DNA of 52,861 nucleotides from IMG/VR virus record IMGVR_UViG_3300033149_002181, positions 1 through 52,861 of that record; one strand, given 5' to 3'. The translations under genes and the position numbers were made by a program. This DNA comes from a virus. Shown piece after piece: positions 41,048 to 49,197 of the stretch (within the stretch, counting starts at the first letter, position 1; each line of letters begins with the position of its first letter). Below the pieces are notes generated by a model that saw only the letters and a list, made by a program, of their open reading frames with translations, was not told where the DNA came from and did not search any database.

Positions 41048-41650
41048 TTACCCTGCATTAATAAATATTCTAAGATTTTTCAATAATCGGAGTAACTCGT
41101 TATAAACCATTTTCACTCTTTCCCTTCCCTTTACGTTACTCCTTAATTTTTTTTGTATAATATTAAGCTGTTTTTCACGTTCAGCGTTCTTGGTTGCGAC
41201 CCGTATAACTGCGAGGTTAGCTGCGGTCCAGGCTATGGTTTCGGCCTCGGTTTTAACTGCGATTCTAGTTGCAGTCATGATTATACTTTTAGCAATATCG
41301 GGTATGGTTTGGGCTGCATATCTAACTGTGTCTAATTCTTCTTTTGTTGCTCGACCTCGTATATATCTCCGTGCAGTTTCTATTACTACACGAGGTCTGT
41401 CGTCATTTGGATATTTTTCTTCGTATATATGCAATGTGCTCTCAGCAAAGTCACACGCTAATTCCTGTAATTCCCGCTCGCTAAAAAATTCATTATGCAG
41501 CAGGGCCCAAACTCGATCTTCCGCCGGTATGTCAAGATCAAGAATTTCTATTGCGCTTAAAGTCTCGCGTCCGGCGAAAAGTTCTTTAATTCGTTCTTCA
41601 ATGTAACACGGGTTCCAGTTCATTACATCCTTTAGGGTTACTGTTTTCAC
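41048..41650 (-). CDS. Phage immunity-region-like protein with Ala-rich helices
   Basis: 200 residues, GTG start behind GGGGGTG. It has LSAIEILDLDIPAEDRVWALL, then FFSERELQELACDFAE and a helical Ala/Thr-rich stretch (TAANLAVIRVATKNAE). The pattern resembles a family of phage proteins annotated as putative immunity proteins. After its TAA the same frame stays open for 36 codons (to 40937). It may be a readthrough tail or a separate small gene. Confidence 0.5.
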   Translation of the reverse strand: MKTVTLKDVMNWNPCYIEERIKELFAGRETLSAIEILDLDIPAEDRVWALLHNEFFSERELQELACDFAESTLHIYEEKYPNDDRPRVVIETARRYIRGRATKEELDTVRYAAQTIPDIAKSIIMTATRIAVKTEAETIAWTAANLAVIRVATKNAEREKQLNIIQKKLRSNVKGRERVKMVYNELLRLLKNLRIFINAG

Positions 41651-41692
41651 TTTATGTCACCCCCCGTTTCATTTTTCTAAAATGATTTCCCC

Positions 41693-41977
41693 TCAATCCT
41701 TCCCCGGCTTTATAAAGTTTTCAATGAGATTTCGGGGGATTTTCCTCCCTCCGAAACGCGAACATTTTTTGCCCCAATATACATCACATTTATGGGGGCA
41801 ACCTAACTGCCGACATTCCGCCTCTGCATGCCGGCCCTCAGCCCGCAGTTTTATGATCAACCGTGTCATCCAAATATTCCGGGCGAAATTCTTTTTCTGC
41901 CAAGTTGTTTCAGGAACGATATCCTTGTGAGGATATGTATCAATAATGTTTCGCTCCCACTTTTCAAGCTGAATCAA
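41693..41977 (-). CDS. Small Cys/His-rich phage protein
   Basis: 94 residues, TTG start with GGGGGGTG. CRQLGCPHKCDVYWGKKC forms a Cys-rich zinc-like cluster. The first half is helical (NIWMTRLIIKLRAEGRHAE). The gene overlaps the upstream one by 14 bases. Function not known. Confidence 0.5.
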   Translation of the reverse strand: MIQLEKWERNIIDTYPHKDIVPETTWQKKNFARNIWMTRLIIKLRAEGRHAEAECRQLGCPHKCDVYWGKKCSRFGGRKIPRNLIENFIKPGKD

Positions 41978-42248
41978 GAGTTTTCACCCCCCTATACTGC
42001 AGATTTTCGATCCTTTTGATTGTCCGATCTATGGCGCCTTGGACTTTTCTGTGTGTGCCGAACGAAACGACACTTGAACACATCGCCGTATTCATGACGT
42101 TGAATGCTCTTAGCCAAGAGCAAGTTCTCTGCTGTTCGCGCTGGAAATCTTCTCTATCTTCTATCATTTTTAGATCTTTCCAAAGCCTGAGAAGTAGCCA
42201 GGCGACTTCAGAGACATAATTGGAATCAACGTCCTGAATGCTTCTCAT
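41964..42248 (-). CDS. Phage hypothetical protein
   Basis: 94 residues, helical, from ATG behind AGAGAGGTG. Includes YVSEVAWLLLRLWKDLKMI and GAIDRTIKRIENL. Overlaps both neighbours, so it belongs to the operon. Not recognised. Confidence 0.5.
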   Translation of the reverse strand: MRSIQDVDSNYVSEVAWLLLRLWKDLKMIEDREDFQREQQRTCSWLRAFNVMNTAMCSSVVSFGTHRKVQGAIDRTIKRIENLQYRGVKTLDSA

Positions 42249-42423
42249 TTATTTCACCTCTCTCTATTTTTAAAATTTTTCTCGCCATAGCGCGGGCTTC
42301 CAGAATGTTACGATCAGTCAATTCATATGCGCAGAATTCAGCCAGTTTTAGCAGGTTTTCTCTCTCGACAGTCTCATCTATCTGATCCTGAAAGACTTCG
42401 CTCGCCTCATTTATTGCATCCAT
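42226..42423 (-). CDS. Small helical phage protein
   Basis: 65 residues, ATG behind AAAGGAGGTG. Mostly helical and acidic (ETVERENLLKLAEFCAYEL), ending in basic KILKIERGEI. No known family. Confidence 0.5.
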   Translation of the reverse strand: MDAINEASEVFQDQIDETVERENLLKLAEFCAYELTDRNILEARAMARKILKIERGEINEKHSGR

Positions 42424-42454
42424 TTTTTCACCTCCTTTCTCTGTTTGTTCACTT

Positions 42455-42727
42455 TCACCACTCTGTACAAGCGATAATAAACGGTCCCTCGATATTGCTT
42501 TTTTTGATTACCTCGCGGAAAGTAGTTTTTTTCTGCAACATATCTCGATAGATGAAAACACCGTCTTTTGTTGTGATTGAACGAATTTGAGGATGCTTGT
42601 GCTCTTTCGGGTCTATATCCTCATCGTCAATACCGCATTCTTTTTTGTACCATTCTGCCGCTTCTTCAAGCGAATGAGCTGCCACCCAGGCACAATCATC
42701 CATTTGAAAAACTTTCATGTCAGACAC
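42455..42727 (-). CDS. Small phage protein
   Basis: 90 residues, GTG start behind AGGAGGTG. FQMDDCAWVAAHSLEEAAEWY is conserved-looking, followed by an acidic loop and a helical part. An early-region phage protein. Function unknown. Confidence 0.5.
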   Translation of the reverse strand: MSDMKVFQMDDCAWVAAHSLEEAAEWYKKECGIDDEDIDPKEHKHPQIRSITTKDGVFIYRDMLQKKTTFREVIKKSNIEGPFIIACTEW

Positions 42728-42765
42728 TCTTTTTCACCTCCTTTCACTGCTTGTTCATCCGGGCA

Positions 42766-42993
42766 TTAGGCCCGGAGGTTTTCACTGTTGACTTCCTGCT
42801 TCCCGTTTCGCACCCAACCAATGACATCTTGCTTGTAGATCCGCCACCCGCGGTTAAAGTGTTTGCAAGGAATTTCCCCGCTTGTCAGGAGTTTTATGGC
42901 GGTTCCATAGCCTACTCGGAGGTAGGCCATAAATTCCGCCAGGTTCATAACCTCTGGGAAATCTCGTTTTTCAGTTCTTTTTTTACGCGGCAT
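42766..42993 (-). CDS. xis: Excisionase-like HTH protein
   Basis: 75 residues. EVMNLAEFMAYLRVGYGTAI followed by LLTSGEIPCKHFNRGWRIYK matches the HTH_17/excisionase-type winged helix. It likely binds attP arms and aids excision or regulates early genes. It lies between the antirepressor and small early genes, with GAGGTGATACC as ribosome site. Confidence 0.65.
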   Translation of the reverse strand: MPRKKRTEKRDFPEVMNLAEFMAYLRVGYGTAIKLLTSGEIPCKHFNRGWRIYKQDVIGWVRNGKQEVNSENLRA

Positions 42994-43002
42994 GGTATCA
43001 CC

Positions 43003-43755
43003 TCAAATAATTTTCTTGCGAAAAACATCTAACAAAGCCTTTCTTCCGGCCTCGTTATACCGCCACGTTTGGACTTGCTTTGGAGAGTTTGGGGACTTAT
43101 CCCAAACATAGAGGCCATATCCAGGCGATTTTAGGTTGTGCCGGTTGGCGATCCGCCCGACCATATTGGCAGTGATGCCGAGTTCTTTGGCGATGTCTTC
43201 CGCGGAATAAGTTTTTTCGGTCTCTGGTAGCGGGAGTAATGGTTTTCCGGCTATAAGTTTGCTTGCGTGGGAATATAGAACTTGTTTGTACTCCTTGGGG
43301 ATATCGTTATCTTTGGCGATCTTGAGGAGTATGTTCGCCTGGCGGGAACGGGCATTTTTAAGACGGGCTTCAAGTTCAAGCTTTTTATATTTTTCAGCCA
43401 TCATCAGTTTAACCTCGCCTTTACGGAGACCTTCTAAAATTTCATATACCCAGTCGTAAAATTGGTCCGCTTTGGGTTGACGCGACCAGCGACAGATCTC
43501 GTAGACACCCTTGGCATTGTAAAGATAAGTGTTATATAGTTTCCCATCAGTACCGGACAGTTTGACCGTTACTGAAAATTTATCTAATCGTTCTTTGTTG
43601 CGTTCGTGAATTTTTCTGATGCTATCACCGGGATTTGAGTACTCCAAAGCTGTCCCAATTTGTTCCCTGGTCATCCATATTTCCTTGTCATCGCTGTAAA
43701 AATCACACTTTACCGTCCCAAAGTTTTCAGATTTGATTAAAGTCAAGTTAGTCAC
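43003..43755 (-). CDS. Phage antirepressor (BRO-N type)
   Basis: 250 residues, GTG start. The N-terminal half is a BRO-N/Ant domain (EIWMTREQIGTALEYSNPGDSI, LYNAKGVYEICRWSRQPKADQFYDW). The C-terminal half has an HTH-like TYSAEDIAKELGITANMVGRI segment. It likely overcomes the CI-like repressor. It overlaps the Cro-like gene stop by eight bases. Confidence 0.8.
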   Translation of the reverse strand: MTNLTLIKSENFGTVKCDFYSDDKEIWMTREQIGTALEYSNPGDSIRKIHERNKERLDKFSVTVKLSGTDGKLYNTYLYNAKGVYEICRWSRQPKADQFYDWVYEILEGLRKGEVKLMMAEKYKKLELEARLKNARSRQANILLKIAKDNDIPKEYKQVLYSHASKLIAGKPLLPLPETEKTYSAEDIAKELGITANMVGRIANRHNLKSPGYGLYVWDKSPNSPKQVQTWRYNEAGRKALLDVFRKKII

Positions 43756-43984
43756 CTAATTCATCTCCTTTGAAATTAAACTCTATTTCAGAGTTAAATA
43801 CATCAGGAAAAAGTACTTCTTTAGGAACACCAAATAATTTTTCCAGAAATAACATTTTTTTAATCGGGGGAGTGGTTCGCCCAACTTCCCAGTGACTGTA
43901 TGTTTGTTGTGCTACACCACATTTTTTAGCAATATCTGCCTGGGATTGGCGTCCCCGCGCATTAATTAAAGAGTATCTCTTCAT
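43748..43984 (-). CDS. Cro-like XRE repressor
   Basis: 78 residues from ATG 43984, with AGGTGA five bases upstream; a GTG at 43993 is less likely. The HTH (ADIAKKCGVAQQTYSHWEVGR) is of XRE type, followed by MLFLEKLFGVP. It is the first gene of the leftward early operon, so a Cro role is expected. Confidence 0.75.
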   Translation of the reverse strand: MKRYSLINARGRQSQADIAKKCGVAQQTYSHWEVGRTTPPIKKMLFLEKLFGVPKEVLFPDVFNSEIEFNFKGDELGD

Positions 43985-44013
43985 TAAAATCACCTACCAT
44001 AAACTTTTATTTT

Positions 44014-44076
44014 GAGTATAACACAATAAAATAGAGTATGTCAATATTTTTTATAGTAATTTATTTATATATACTC
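44014..44076. promoter_or_regulatory. Switch region: early promoter and operator half-sites
   Basis: On the minus strand TTGACA (44039-44044 complement), 18 bases, TATACT (44015-44020 complement) forms an early promoter. Motif GAGTAT recurs at 44014 and 44034 and inverted as ATACTC at 44071, so CI/Cro operators are likely. Two of them overlap the promoter. A TATAAT lies toward the repressor on the + strand. Confidence 0.6.
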
Positions 44077-44137
44077 ATAAATCCAGTATAATACTTACTA
44101 ATATTTCTTGTATTTTCAGGAGGGAGCATGATATGAT

Positions 44138-44473
44138 ATGTTTAAAGAAAGATTAAAATTATTACGAATTGAAAAAGGATTAACTCAGGAACAACTGGGC
44201 AAAATGGTTAATCTTGCCCAACAAACAATAAGCCATTATGAGAAAGGTGCACTCCAACCTGATTTGAAGTCTTTAGTAGAATTTGCAAAGATATTTCAGA
44301 CAACAACAGACTATTTATTAGGAGTTACTAATGATCGATATAAACCCGAATATGCCAATACAGCTCATAAATTACTAAATGAACTAACGGAAAAAGAAAA
44401 AATGTATGTAAAGTCTTTCTTAAAATATTTAATAGCGCAGCGCGACGAACAAGCAGCAGCTGGGGGAAAGTAG
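44138..44473 (+). CDS. CI-like XRE repressor
   Basis: 111 residues, on the + strand, opposite to the Cro-like gene. HTH segment LRIEKGLTQEQLGKMVNLAQQ and ISHYEKGALQPD is of XRE type. A helical C-terminus may dimerise. No S24 peptidase domain is present, so SOS induction would go by another route such as the antirepressor. Confidence 0.82.
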   Translation: MFKERLKLLRIEKGLTQEQLGKMVNLAQQTISHYEKGALQPDLKSLVEFAKIFQTTTDYLLGVTNDRYKPEYANTAHKLLNELTEKEKMYVKSFLKYLIAQRDEQAAAGGK

Positions 44474-44617
44474 CGCTTTTTACCCCGCGAAATTAGGAGG
44501 TGGTGGAAGAGGTACTGTAAGAATAATTCTGGAGGGCCTTTTAAGTAAAAGATTATCGAAATAAGGAGGAGTGTTAAAACGAATAGAATCAAAAGATACT
44601 ACAGTACTAGTATTATT

Positions 44618-45331
44618 ATGTTAGTAGTATTGATAATGAAGTGCATATTATCAACTCCGGCAAACGCTAGCGAATGGAGGTCGGGACTCTCTTGTTCCAG
44701 CAAAGGACTCGGGATCAAATTAATTGAATATATAAATGGAGATTGGGGGTTTTTTGCAGACTCATTTATAACTGAAGATTCTAACAAAGAACTGGAAACA
44801 GTAACAACTAGGATAGGAGTGAAGATTTATTTAAATAAAATTAAGCGAGGTTATTTTTTAAATGGATCTATTTCATCTTATGAAAGTACCACGGGAGAAG
44901 GGCCTATAGATGGTTTTTCGCTTGGTTGTGGTTATATATATGACCTAAGTGATTCTTGGTTTGCTAATATTGAAACCGGATTTCTTTATTTAGGTAATAA
45001 TAATTCTGGATTTTATTTGGCAGGGTCTTGCGACCTTTCTTGGACATCACTTTTTAAAAACAGAAGGAAGAAAAGAGAAGAACAGTTAGCTAAAACAGGG
45101 TGGTCTAGGGAAATTATAAATGCAGTTATGGAACATAAAATAAGAGTAGGAATGACCATGGATCAAGTTTTAGAAAGCTGGGGGAATCCAGATTCAAAGT
45201 ATACCAGCGGTAATTATCAAATTTGGCAATATGAAACATTTTATTCTTATAGTGGTTATTATCATAGCTACACCCTTTATTTTACTAATGGTATACTAAA
45301 TCACTGGGACGAATATGAAAGTAATAATTAA
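44618..45331 (+). CDS. Exported protein with BamE/SmpA-like C-terminus
   Basis: 237 residues. A hydrophobic start and a cleavage-like site (ANAS) suggest a signal peptide. The middle is beta-rich and Asn/Gly-containing. The C-terminus (IRVGMTMDQVLESWGNPDS, YQIWQYETF) resembles BamE/SmpA-like domains. The annotated ATG lacks a ribosome site. AAGGAGGAG lies 50 bases upstream in another frame, so the true N-terminus may be displaced. It lies between repressor and integrase, a site of lysogenic conversion genes. Confidence 0.55.
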   Translation: MLVVLIMKCILSTPANASEWRSGLSCSSKGLGIKLIEYINGDWGFFADSFITEDSNKELETVTTRIGVKIYLNKIKRGYFLNGSISSYESTTGEGPIDGFSLGCGYIYDLSDSWFANIETGFLYLGNNNSGFYLAGSCDLSWTSLFKNRRKKREEQLAKTGWSREIINAVMEHKIRVGMTMDQVLESWGNPDSKYTSGNYQIWQYETFYSYSGYYHSYTLYFTNGILNHWDEYESNN

Positions 45332-45390
45332 TTGATTGCATAAGCTTAACGTTAATAATAAAGCATAAAAATAAGGGAGGGGGAACTATT

Positions 45391-46017
45391 TTGAAAAAAT
45401 TTAACTATTGTTTAACCGTTTTGTTACTGCTTGTAATATTAGCTGGTTGTTATTCTGAACCGGATGGGACATCGACGGGAAATGTAACAATAACCGGCTA
45501 TAAAATAGCCGCTGTTAATGGTGCAACAGAGTTAAAAACTGACTCCGTCGATACTCAATGGACGGCAACAGCAGGAAGTTTTGATAAGACAACCGGTGAT
45601 ACTGTAATTTGGAAGGCTCCGGCAACATCAGGAGTTTATCAAGTTAGTGCTAAATCTGGCGTACTGACAGGAACCGTAAATATAACAGTTAAAAGTACTC
45701 CATTAATAATTACGGGGTGGGAATTAGTTCCCGATTCAATAGGTGGTAAAGATATAAAAATAACTGTACAAAATAACGGTTCCAAAACAATAAATGCTTT
45801 TAGAGTATATATAGTAATGTGGAATAACTTCAACGAAAGAGTTGATTATTTAGGAGAGGATATTTTTAGTGGGATAGCTTCTGATGTATATATTCAACCA
45901 GGTAATTCCTCAGTACATACTTGGAGCTTATACTGGGCAACAGGAGTGACAAAGGCCCTTCCATGGGTTTACCAGATTGCATATACAGATGGAACAACTT
46001 GGAACTTATACGAGTAA
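45391..46017 (+). CDS. Lipoprotein between repressor and integrase
   Basis: TTG start at 45391 behind GGGAGGGGG. 208 residues with the lipobox LAGC, so lipidated Cys20. The mature protein has two beta domains: an Ig-like part (TQWTATAGSFD, TVIWKAPATSGVYQV) and a FxLD-like part (WELVPDSIGGKDIKITVQN). It is likely expressed in lysogens and may alter the surface or exclude phages (inference). Confidence 0.7.
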   Translation: MKKFNYCLTVLLLLVILAGCYSEPDGTSTGNVTITGYKIAAVNGATELKTDSVDTQWTATAGSFDKTTGDTVIWKAPATSGVYQVSAKSGVLTGTVNITVKSTPLIITGWELVPDSIGGKDIKITVQNNGSKTINAFRVYIVMWNNFNERVDYLGEDIFSGIASDVYIQPGNSSVHTWSLYWATGVTKALPWVYQIAYTDGTTWNLYE

Positions 46018-46020
46018 ATT

Positions 46021-46040
46021 AAGCCCGGTCTCCGGGCTTT
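46021..46040 (+). terminator. Terminator after the lipoprotein gene
   Basis: AAGCCCGG-TCT-CCGGGCTT is followed by TTAAAA. It separates the lipoprotein gene from the integrase and may work in both directions. Confidence 0.75.
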
Positions 46041-46066
46041 TAAAATAATGAATAGGTGGTGATCTC

Positions 46067-47197
46067 GTGGCCGGTAAGGGCTCGCTGGTCGAAAAGAATG
46101 GTAAGTGGTATCTAGTTTTAAGTATCAACGAAGGCGGTGGTAAATACCGTCAGAAGTGGCTTGCTCTCAAGGCAAAAACAAAAGCCGAAGCTAAAAAGGA
46201 ACAAAATCTTATCTGGGCCGAGCGAGAACGCGGAGAATGGGTGGAACCGGCTAAGATCACCGTGAACGAGATTTACGAACGGTGGATTTATCATCTTCGA
46301 AACCGGGCGAAACCGGCTGGCCGGCGGACGATAGAAGAGTATGAAAAAATATATCGAAACCACATCCGAGATTACTTGGGTCATGTAAAAATTCAGAAAC
46401 TGACCGCTAAGATGGTCCGGGAATTAATAGAATCGAAAGACAGCCCGCATAAGGCGCGTCGCACTTATGACGTGTTGAATGCCATGCTTAACCTGGCATA
46501 TAAGGATGGGGACACCGGAATTAAAGAAAATGTCTGCAAAAGGTTGACTCCGCCGAAACTCGAAAAGGGAGCCCCAGCATATTGGACGGCTGAACAGTGT
46601 AAACGGTTCCTCGCTGCCCTCCGGGATCACCGATACTATGCAGTTTTCCTTTGCGCCATGACTACTGGTATGAGGATCGGGGAAGTATTAGGGTTAAGGT
46701 GGCAAGACATTGATTTGAGGAAAAAAATTCTGTACGTAAATCAGAAGCTGGAAGCGAAGGAAAAAGGGAATCCTAAAATACAGATCGGGAATCCCAAAAC
46801 AAAAGCATCAAAAGCTCCAATTTTAATGACCGACTTACTAATAAAGGAGTTAAAAAGGGTCAAAGAGCGCCAGATGTTTGAAAAATCGGGGTATCTCGAA
46901 GAGTATGAGGATTTCGATTTTGTATTTAAGAATTTAAAAGGTGGGCCGGTTAACCTTGAATACCTGCGTCGGAAAGTCATGAATAAGGTAATTCGGGAAA
47001 TCGGCCTGCCGAGAATCCGAGTTCATGACCTCCGGCATTCTGCGGCAACTCTCCTCCGAAGTATGGGTGTGGACATACGGACTATCCAACGTTATCTCCG
47101 ACACGCCGATCTTTCCGCCACTCAAATATATACCCACGACGACGATGTGGAATTCTTGAGAGATGCGACGGAAAAAATGAACCAAGCCCTTCAATGA
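46067..47197 (+). CDS. int: Tyrosine integrase
   Basis: 376 residues, GTG start behind AGGTGGTGA. The N-terminal arm-binding part and SAM-like core domain (ERWIYHLRNRAKPAG, TIEEYEKIYRNHIR) precede the catalytic domain: Arg in MRIGEVLGLRW, Lys region, HDLRHSAATLL, then HADLSATQIYTHDD with the nucleophile Tyr. It integrates the phage at attP, which lies just downstream. Confidence 0.92.
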   Translation: MAGKGSLVEKNGKWYLVLSINEGGGKYRQKWLALKAKTKAEAKKEQNLIWAERERGEWVEPAKITVNEIYERWIYHLRNRAKPAGRRTIEEYEKIYRNHIRDYLGHVKIQKLTAKMVRELIESKDSPHKARRTYDVLNAMLNLAYKDGDTGIKENVCKRLTPPKLEKGAPAYWTAEQCKRFLAALRDHRYYAVFLCAMTTGMRIGEVLGLRWQDIDLRKKILYVNQKLEAKEKGNPKIQIGNPKTKASKAPILMTDLLIKELKRVKERQMFEKSGYLEEYEDFDFVFKNLKGGPVNLEYLRRKVMNKVIREIGLPRIRVHDLRHSAATLLRSMGVDIRTIQRYLRHADLSATQIYTHDDDVEFLRDATEKMNQALQ

Positions 47198-47218
47198 GCC
47201 GAAAGGCTCTTATTTTTT
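47196..47218 (+). terminator. Terminator after integrase
   Basis: GAGCC-GAAA-GGCTC followed by TTATTTTTT, beginning at the integrase stop codon. A typical Rho-independent terminator. Confidence 0.85.
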
Positions 47219-47258
47219 ATGTACCGTTTTAAGTTCAGTCATGGTGCGGATTTGCAGA

Positions 47259-47480
47259 TTTTCTTAGATTTTTTCTTAGATAGAGGCAAAAGAAAAATCC
47301 TGACTTCGCGTCAGGATTGAGTTTGTGCATGGTCGGGCCGACAGGATTTGAATTTGTCATCGTATCTCTCCTAATTTTCTCTGAATTTCTAAAAACCTTG
47401 TAAAATAAAAGACTGCAGTTATTATTGTTTTTTTACGTTCCCTCAGATTTCTAAGAATTTTTCTATTTATTCTTAGAAAA
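47259..47480. other. attP: tRNA-Pro-like core and arm repeats
   Basis: The core at 47330-47352 is, on the minus strand, TTCAAATCCTGTCGGCCCGACCA minus its ends, i.e. the T-loop and 3' acceptor end with CCA of a tRNA. The CCGACCA end suits tRNA-Pro. Flanking arm-like copies of TTCTTAGA lie at 47261, 47273 and 47471, with an inverted TCTAAGAA at 47450. A hairpin (AATCCTGAC / GTCAGGATT) lies at 47296-47318. The upstream part of the tRNA is absent, which is as expected for attP. Confidence 0.75.
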
Positions 47481-47654
47481 TTTTTAGACAGGTTAAATAA
47501 AAAATAACCCGCTTTAACAGGGCTATATAAAAATCTTTTCAGCAAAGACTGATTTGGCTGAAGCCATGAAAATGATAATGCTTGCAGGAAAAGCATTTAG
47601 AGTGACAATAGAGGAGGTATAAAAAAAACCGGAATTAATTTCCGGTCTTTCAGC

Positions 47655-47903
47655 TTACCACTGGGAGAGAAAATCCTCCTCAGTGATATTTTCATGTCCC
47701 CACGCTCTGGCTTCTGCTGCTAAATGGCGGGCATCTTCGCGGAGGGTCGGACATTCTCTGACGTGTTCTTCCCACCGCTCCACCTCCCAGACTTCACATG
47801 CGTCTGTTCCTCCGTAATCGGCGGAGGCAGTTCCAATGGTGACACCGCAAAGCCCGCAAATAACATGCAATTTGTCATTGATATAAATATGTTTAGTTTT
47901 CAA
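47655..47903 (-). CDS. Small zinc-like protein near attP
   Basis: 82 residues, TTG start behind AGGGAGGG. ICGLCGVTIG and VRECPTLRED give four Cys/acid positions for a zinc fold. Last gene of the leftward cluster before attP. Not recognised. It might be an anti-defence protein by location only. Confidence 0.5.
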   Translation of the reverse strand: MKTKHIYINDKLHVICGLCGVTIGTASADYGGTDACEVWEVERWEEHVRECPTLREDARHLAAEARAWGHENITEEDFLSQW

Positions 47904-47987
47904 ATTTTTCCCTCCTTTTTTTTATTTTGGCCTGCCTCATCAGCGGTGGGCGGCCAACCTCACCGGACGCCCTGAAGGGCGTTTCGG

Positions 47988-48206
47988 CTATTCTACGAAG
48001 TCCGTATCCCCGTCTGGCAACATACGGTATGTGCCAGACTTAATCCGGAAACTTCGATGATCGAAGTTTTCTGGACACCCGATGTGGAATTCGCCGTCGG
48101 TCTGGTCAAATTCCAAAATGTCTAATGGGGCTCCGCATTCGGGGCAGCGGAGATTTTCCAACCCTTCCGTGGAGCCATTCCGTTTGAAAATGACAGTGTA
48201 AATCAT
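47988..48206 (-). CDS. Small zinc-ribbon-like protein
   Basis: 72 residues. CPECGAPLD and a later GCPENFDH fit a zinc ribbon. It lies one base from the next gene. Role unknown. Confidence 0.5.
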   Translation of the reverse strand: MIYTVIFKRNGSTEGLENLRCPECGAPLDILEFDQTDGEFHIGCPENFDHRSFRIKSGTYRMLPDGDTDFVE

Positions 48207-48207
48207 T

Positions 48208-48726
48208 TTAATCCTCCTTTTTTCTGTTTCTTTCTAAATGGTATTCACACATACATGTACTACGTGGAGAAATTGGGCGCGTACAGTACATGCAAATACC
48301 ATTCGCTTTTTTCTTGTCACGATATTGCCGCGTTTCTTCTGCTGTTCGGGGACGAGACTGGTATTTTTTCATTGCCTTACGTATTTTCCCTAAACAGCTT
48401 TGGCAATACCATTTACTAGTTTTTGCTATCGGTCTCTTGCCGCATTGGGCGCAGAGACCGGATTTTCTCAATTTTGCCTGCCGGTCGGCTTCATTTTTTT
48501 CAGCCGTTCCAAGCAGGCAAAACAAATTGTTTTGCCTGGAAGGGCAGGATTTGAACAATTAGTGCAAATCCCACCCTTCTTTTTTTGATAATATTTTTTC
48601 CTTTTTTTGTTCTAAGTGGTAATCACATAACCACTTAGAACGTTCTGAGAGCGGGCGAGAGCACTTCATGCAGAAGCCTTGCTCTCGCTTTTGACGAAAA
48701 TATTTTTGTTGGGCTTTGTATTTCAT
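48208..48726 (-). pseudogene. Four-unit zinc-knuckle protein, frame broken at homopolymers
   Basis: ATG at 48726 overlaps the upstream stop (ATGA). Four similar Cys units appear in succession: FCMKCSRPLS, ICTNCSNPALPG, LCAQCGKRPIA and ICMYCTRPISP, each followed by a second Cys/His pair (for example LCDYHLE and MCEYHLE). The first, second and last pair lie in three different frames. Removing one A near 48594-48608 and adding one in the A7 run at 48494-48500 would join them into about 172 residues. Sequencing error is therefore likely, but decay is possible. Confidence 0.55.
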
Positions 48727-48995
48727 CCGGCAAAAACTTCGCCTTCACTTTCTACTTCATCGCCAATCAGCTCCCCGTCCTCGATATGAACGGGGATATG
48801 ATTTTCGTATGTGGCGGAGAAGGTTTTCTGAGATAACGGAATTTTCTCGGTATATAATGAAGTTTTGTCCCCGGGGATATCCGATGGGACGACGATCATG
48901 GCGGTATCTTCTTGGATGCGAAGTTCGAAGCCCCGAGGAAGTAATTTTTTTGTTTCAGGATGATAGATACATCTGTCAATCCAGTAGGTTTTCAT
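48723..48995 (-). CDS. Hypothetical small protein
   Basis: 90 residues from ATG 48995, behind GAGGAGGA; a longer frame exists upstream. Contains YWIDRCIYHPETKKLLPRG and a beta-rich middle. Acidic end. Not recognised. Confidence 0.55.
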   Translation of the reverse strand: MKTYWIDRCIYHPETKKLLPRGFELRIQEDTAMIVVPSDIPGDKTSLYTEKIPLSQKTFSATYENHIPVHIEDGELIGDEVESEGEVFAG

Positions 48996-49197
48996 TTTCC
49001 TCCTCCTCTTCGGCTCTTTTAATATACCAGTCAACGTCGTAAAGACCGTTGACCTGTTTCATCAATTCTCCGGCTTTCCGGAGAACTCTCTCCCGGTATT
49101 CGGGAGTAGAAAACTTGCAAAAGTCGGTATCTTCCGCTGGCATGTTGTCTATAGTACAACAGCCAACGGTATATTGGGGACAAAATTTACATAACAT
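48976..49197 (-). CDS. Small Cys-rich protein
   Basis: 73 residues; the ATG overlaps the upstream stop (TAATG), with AGAGGAGGA before it. LCKFCPQYTVGCCTIDN has five Cys in 20 residues, so metal binding is likely. The C-terminus is acidic. Function unknown. Confidence 0.5.
   Translation of the reverse strand: MLCKFCPQYTVGCCTIDNMPAEDTDFCKFSTPEYRERVLRKAGELMKQVNGLYDVDWYIKRAEEEEENENLLD

Noticed and set aside
47330-47352. Complete tRNA-Pro gene
   Set aside because: Only the T-loop to CCA end is present; the rest of the cloverleaf is missing, so this is an attachment core.
47357-47596. Minus-strand frame of 79 residues in the attP region
   Set aside because: It overlaps the arm-like repeats, has poor composition and no ribosome site.
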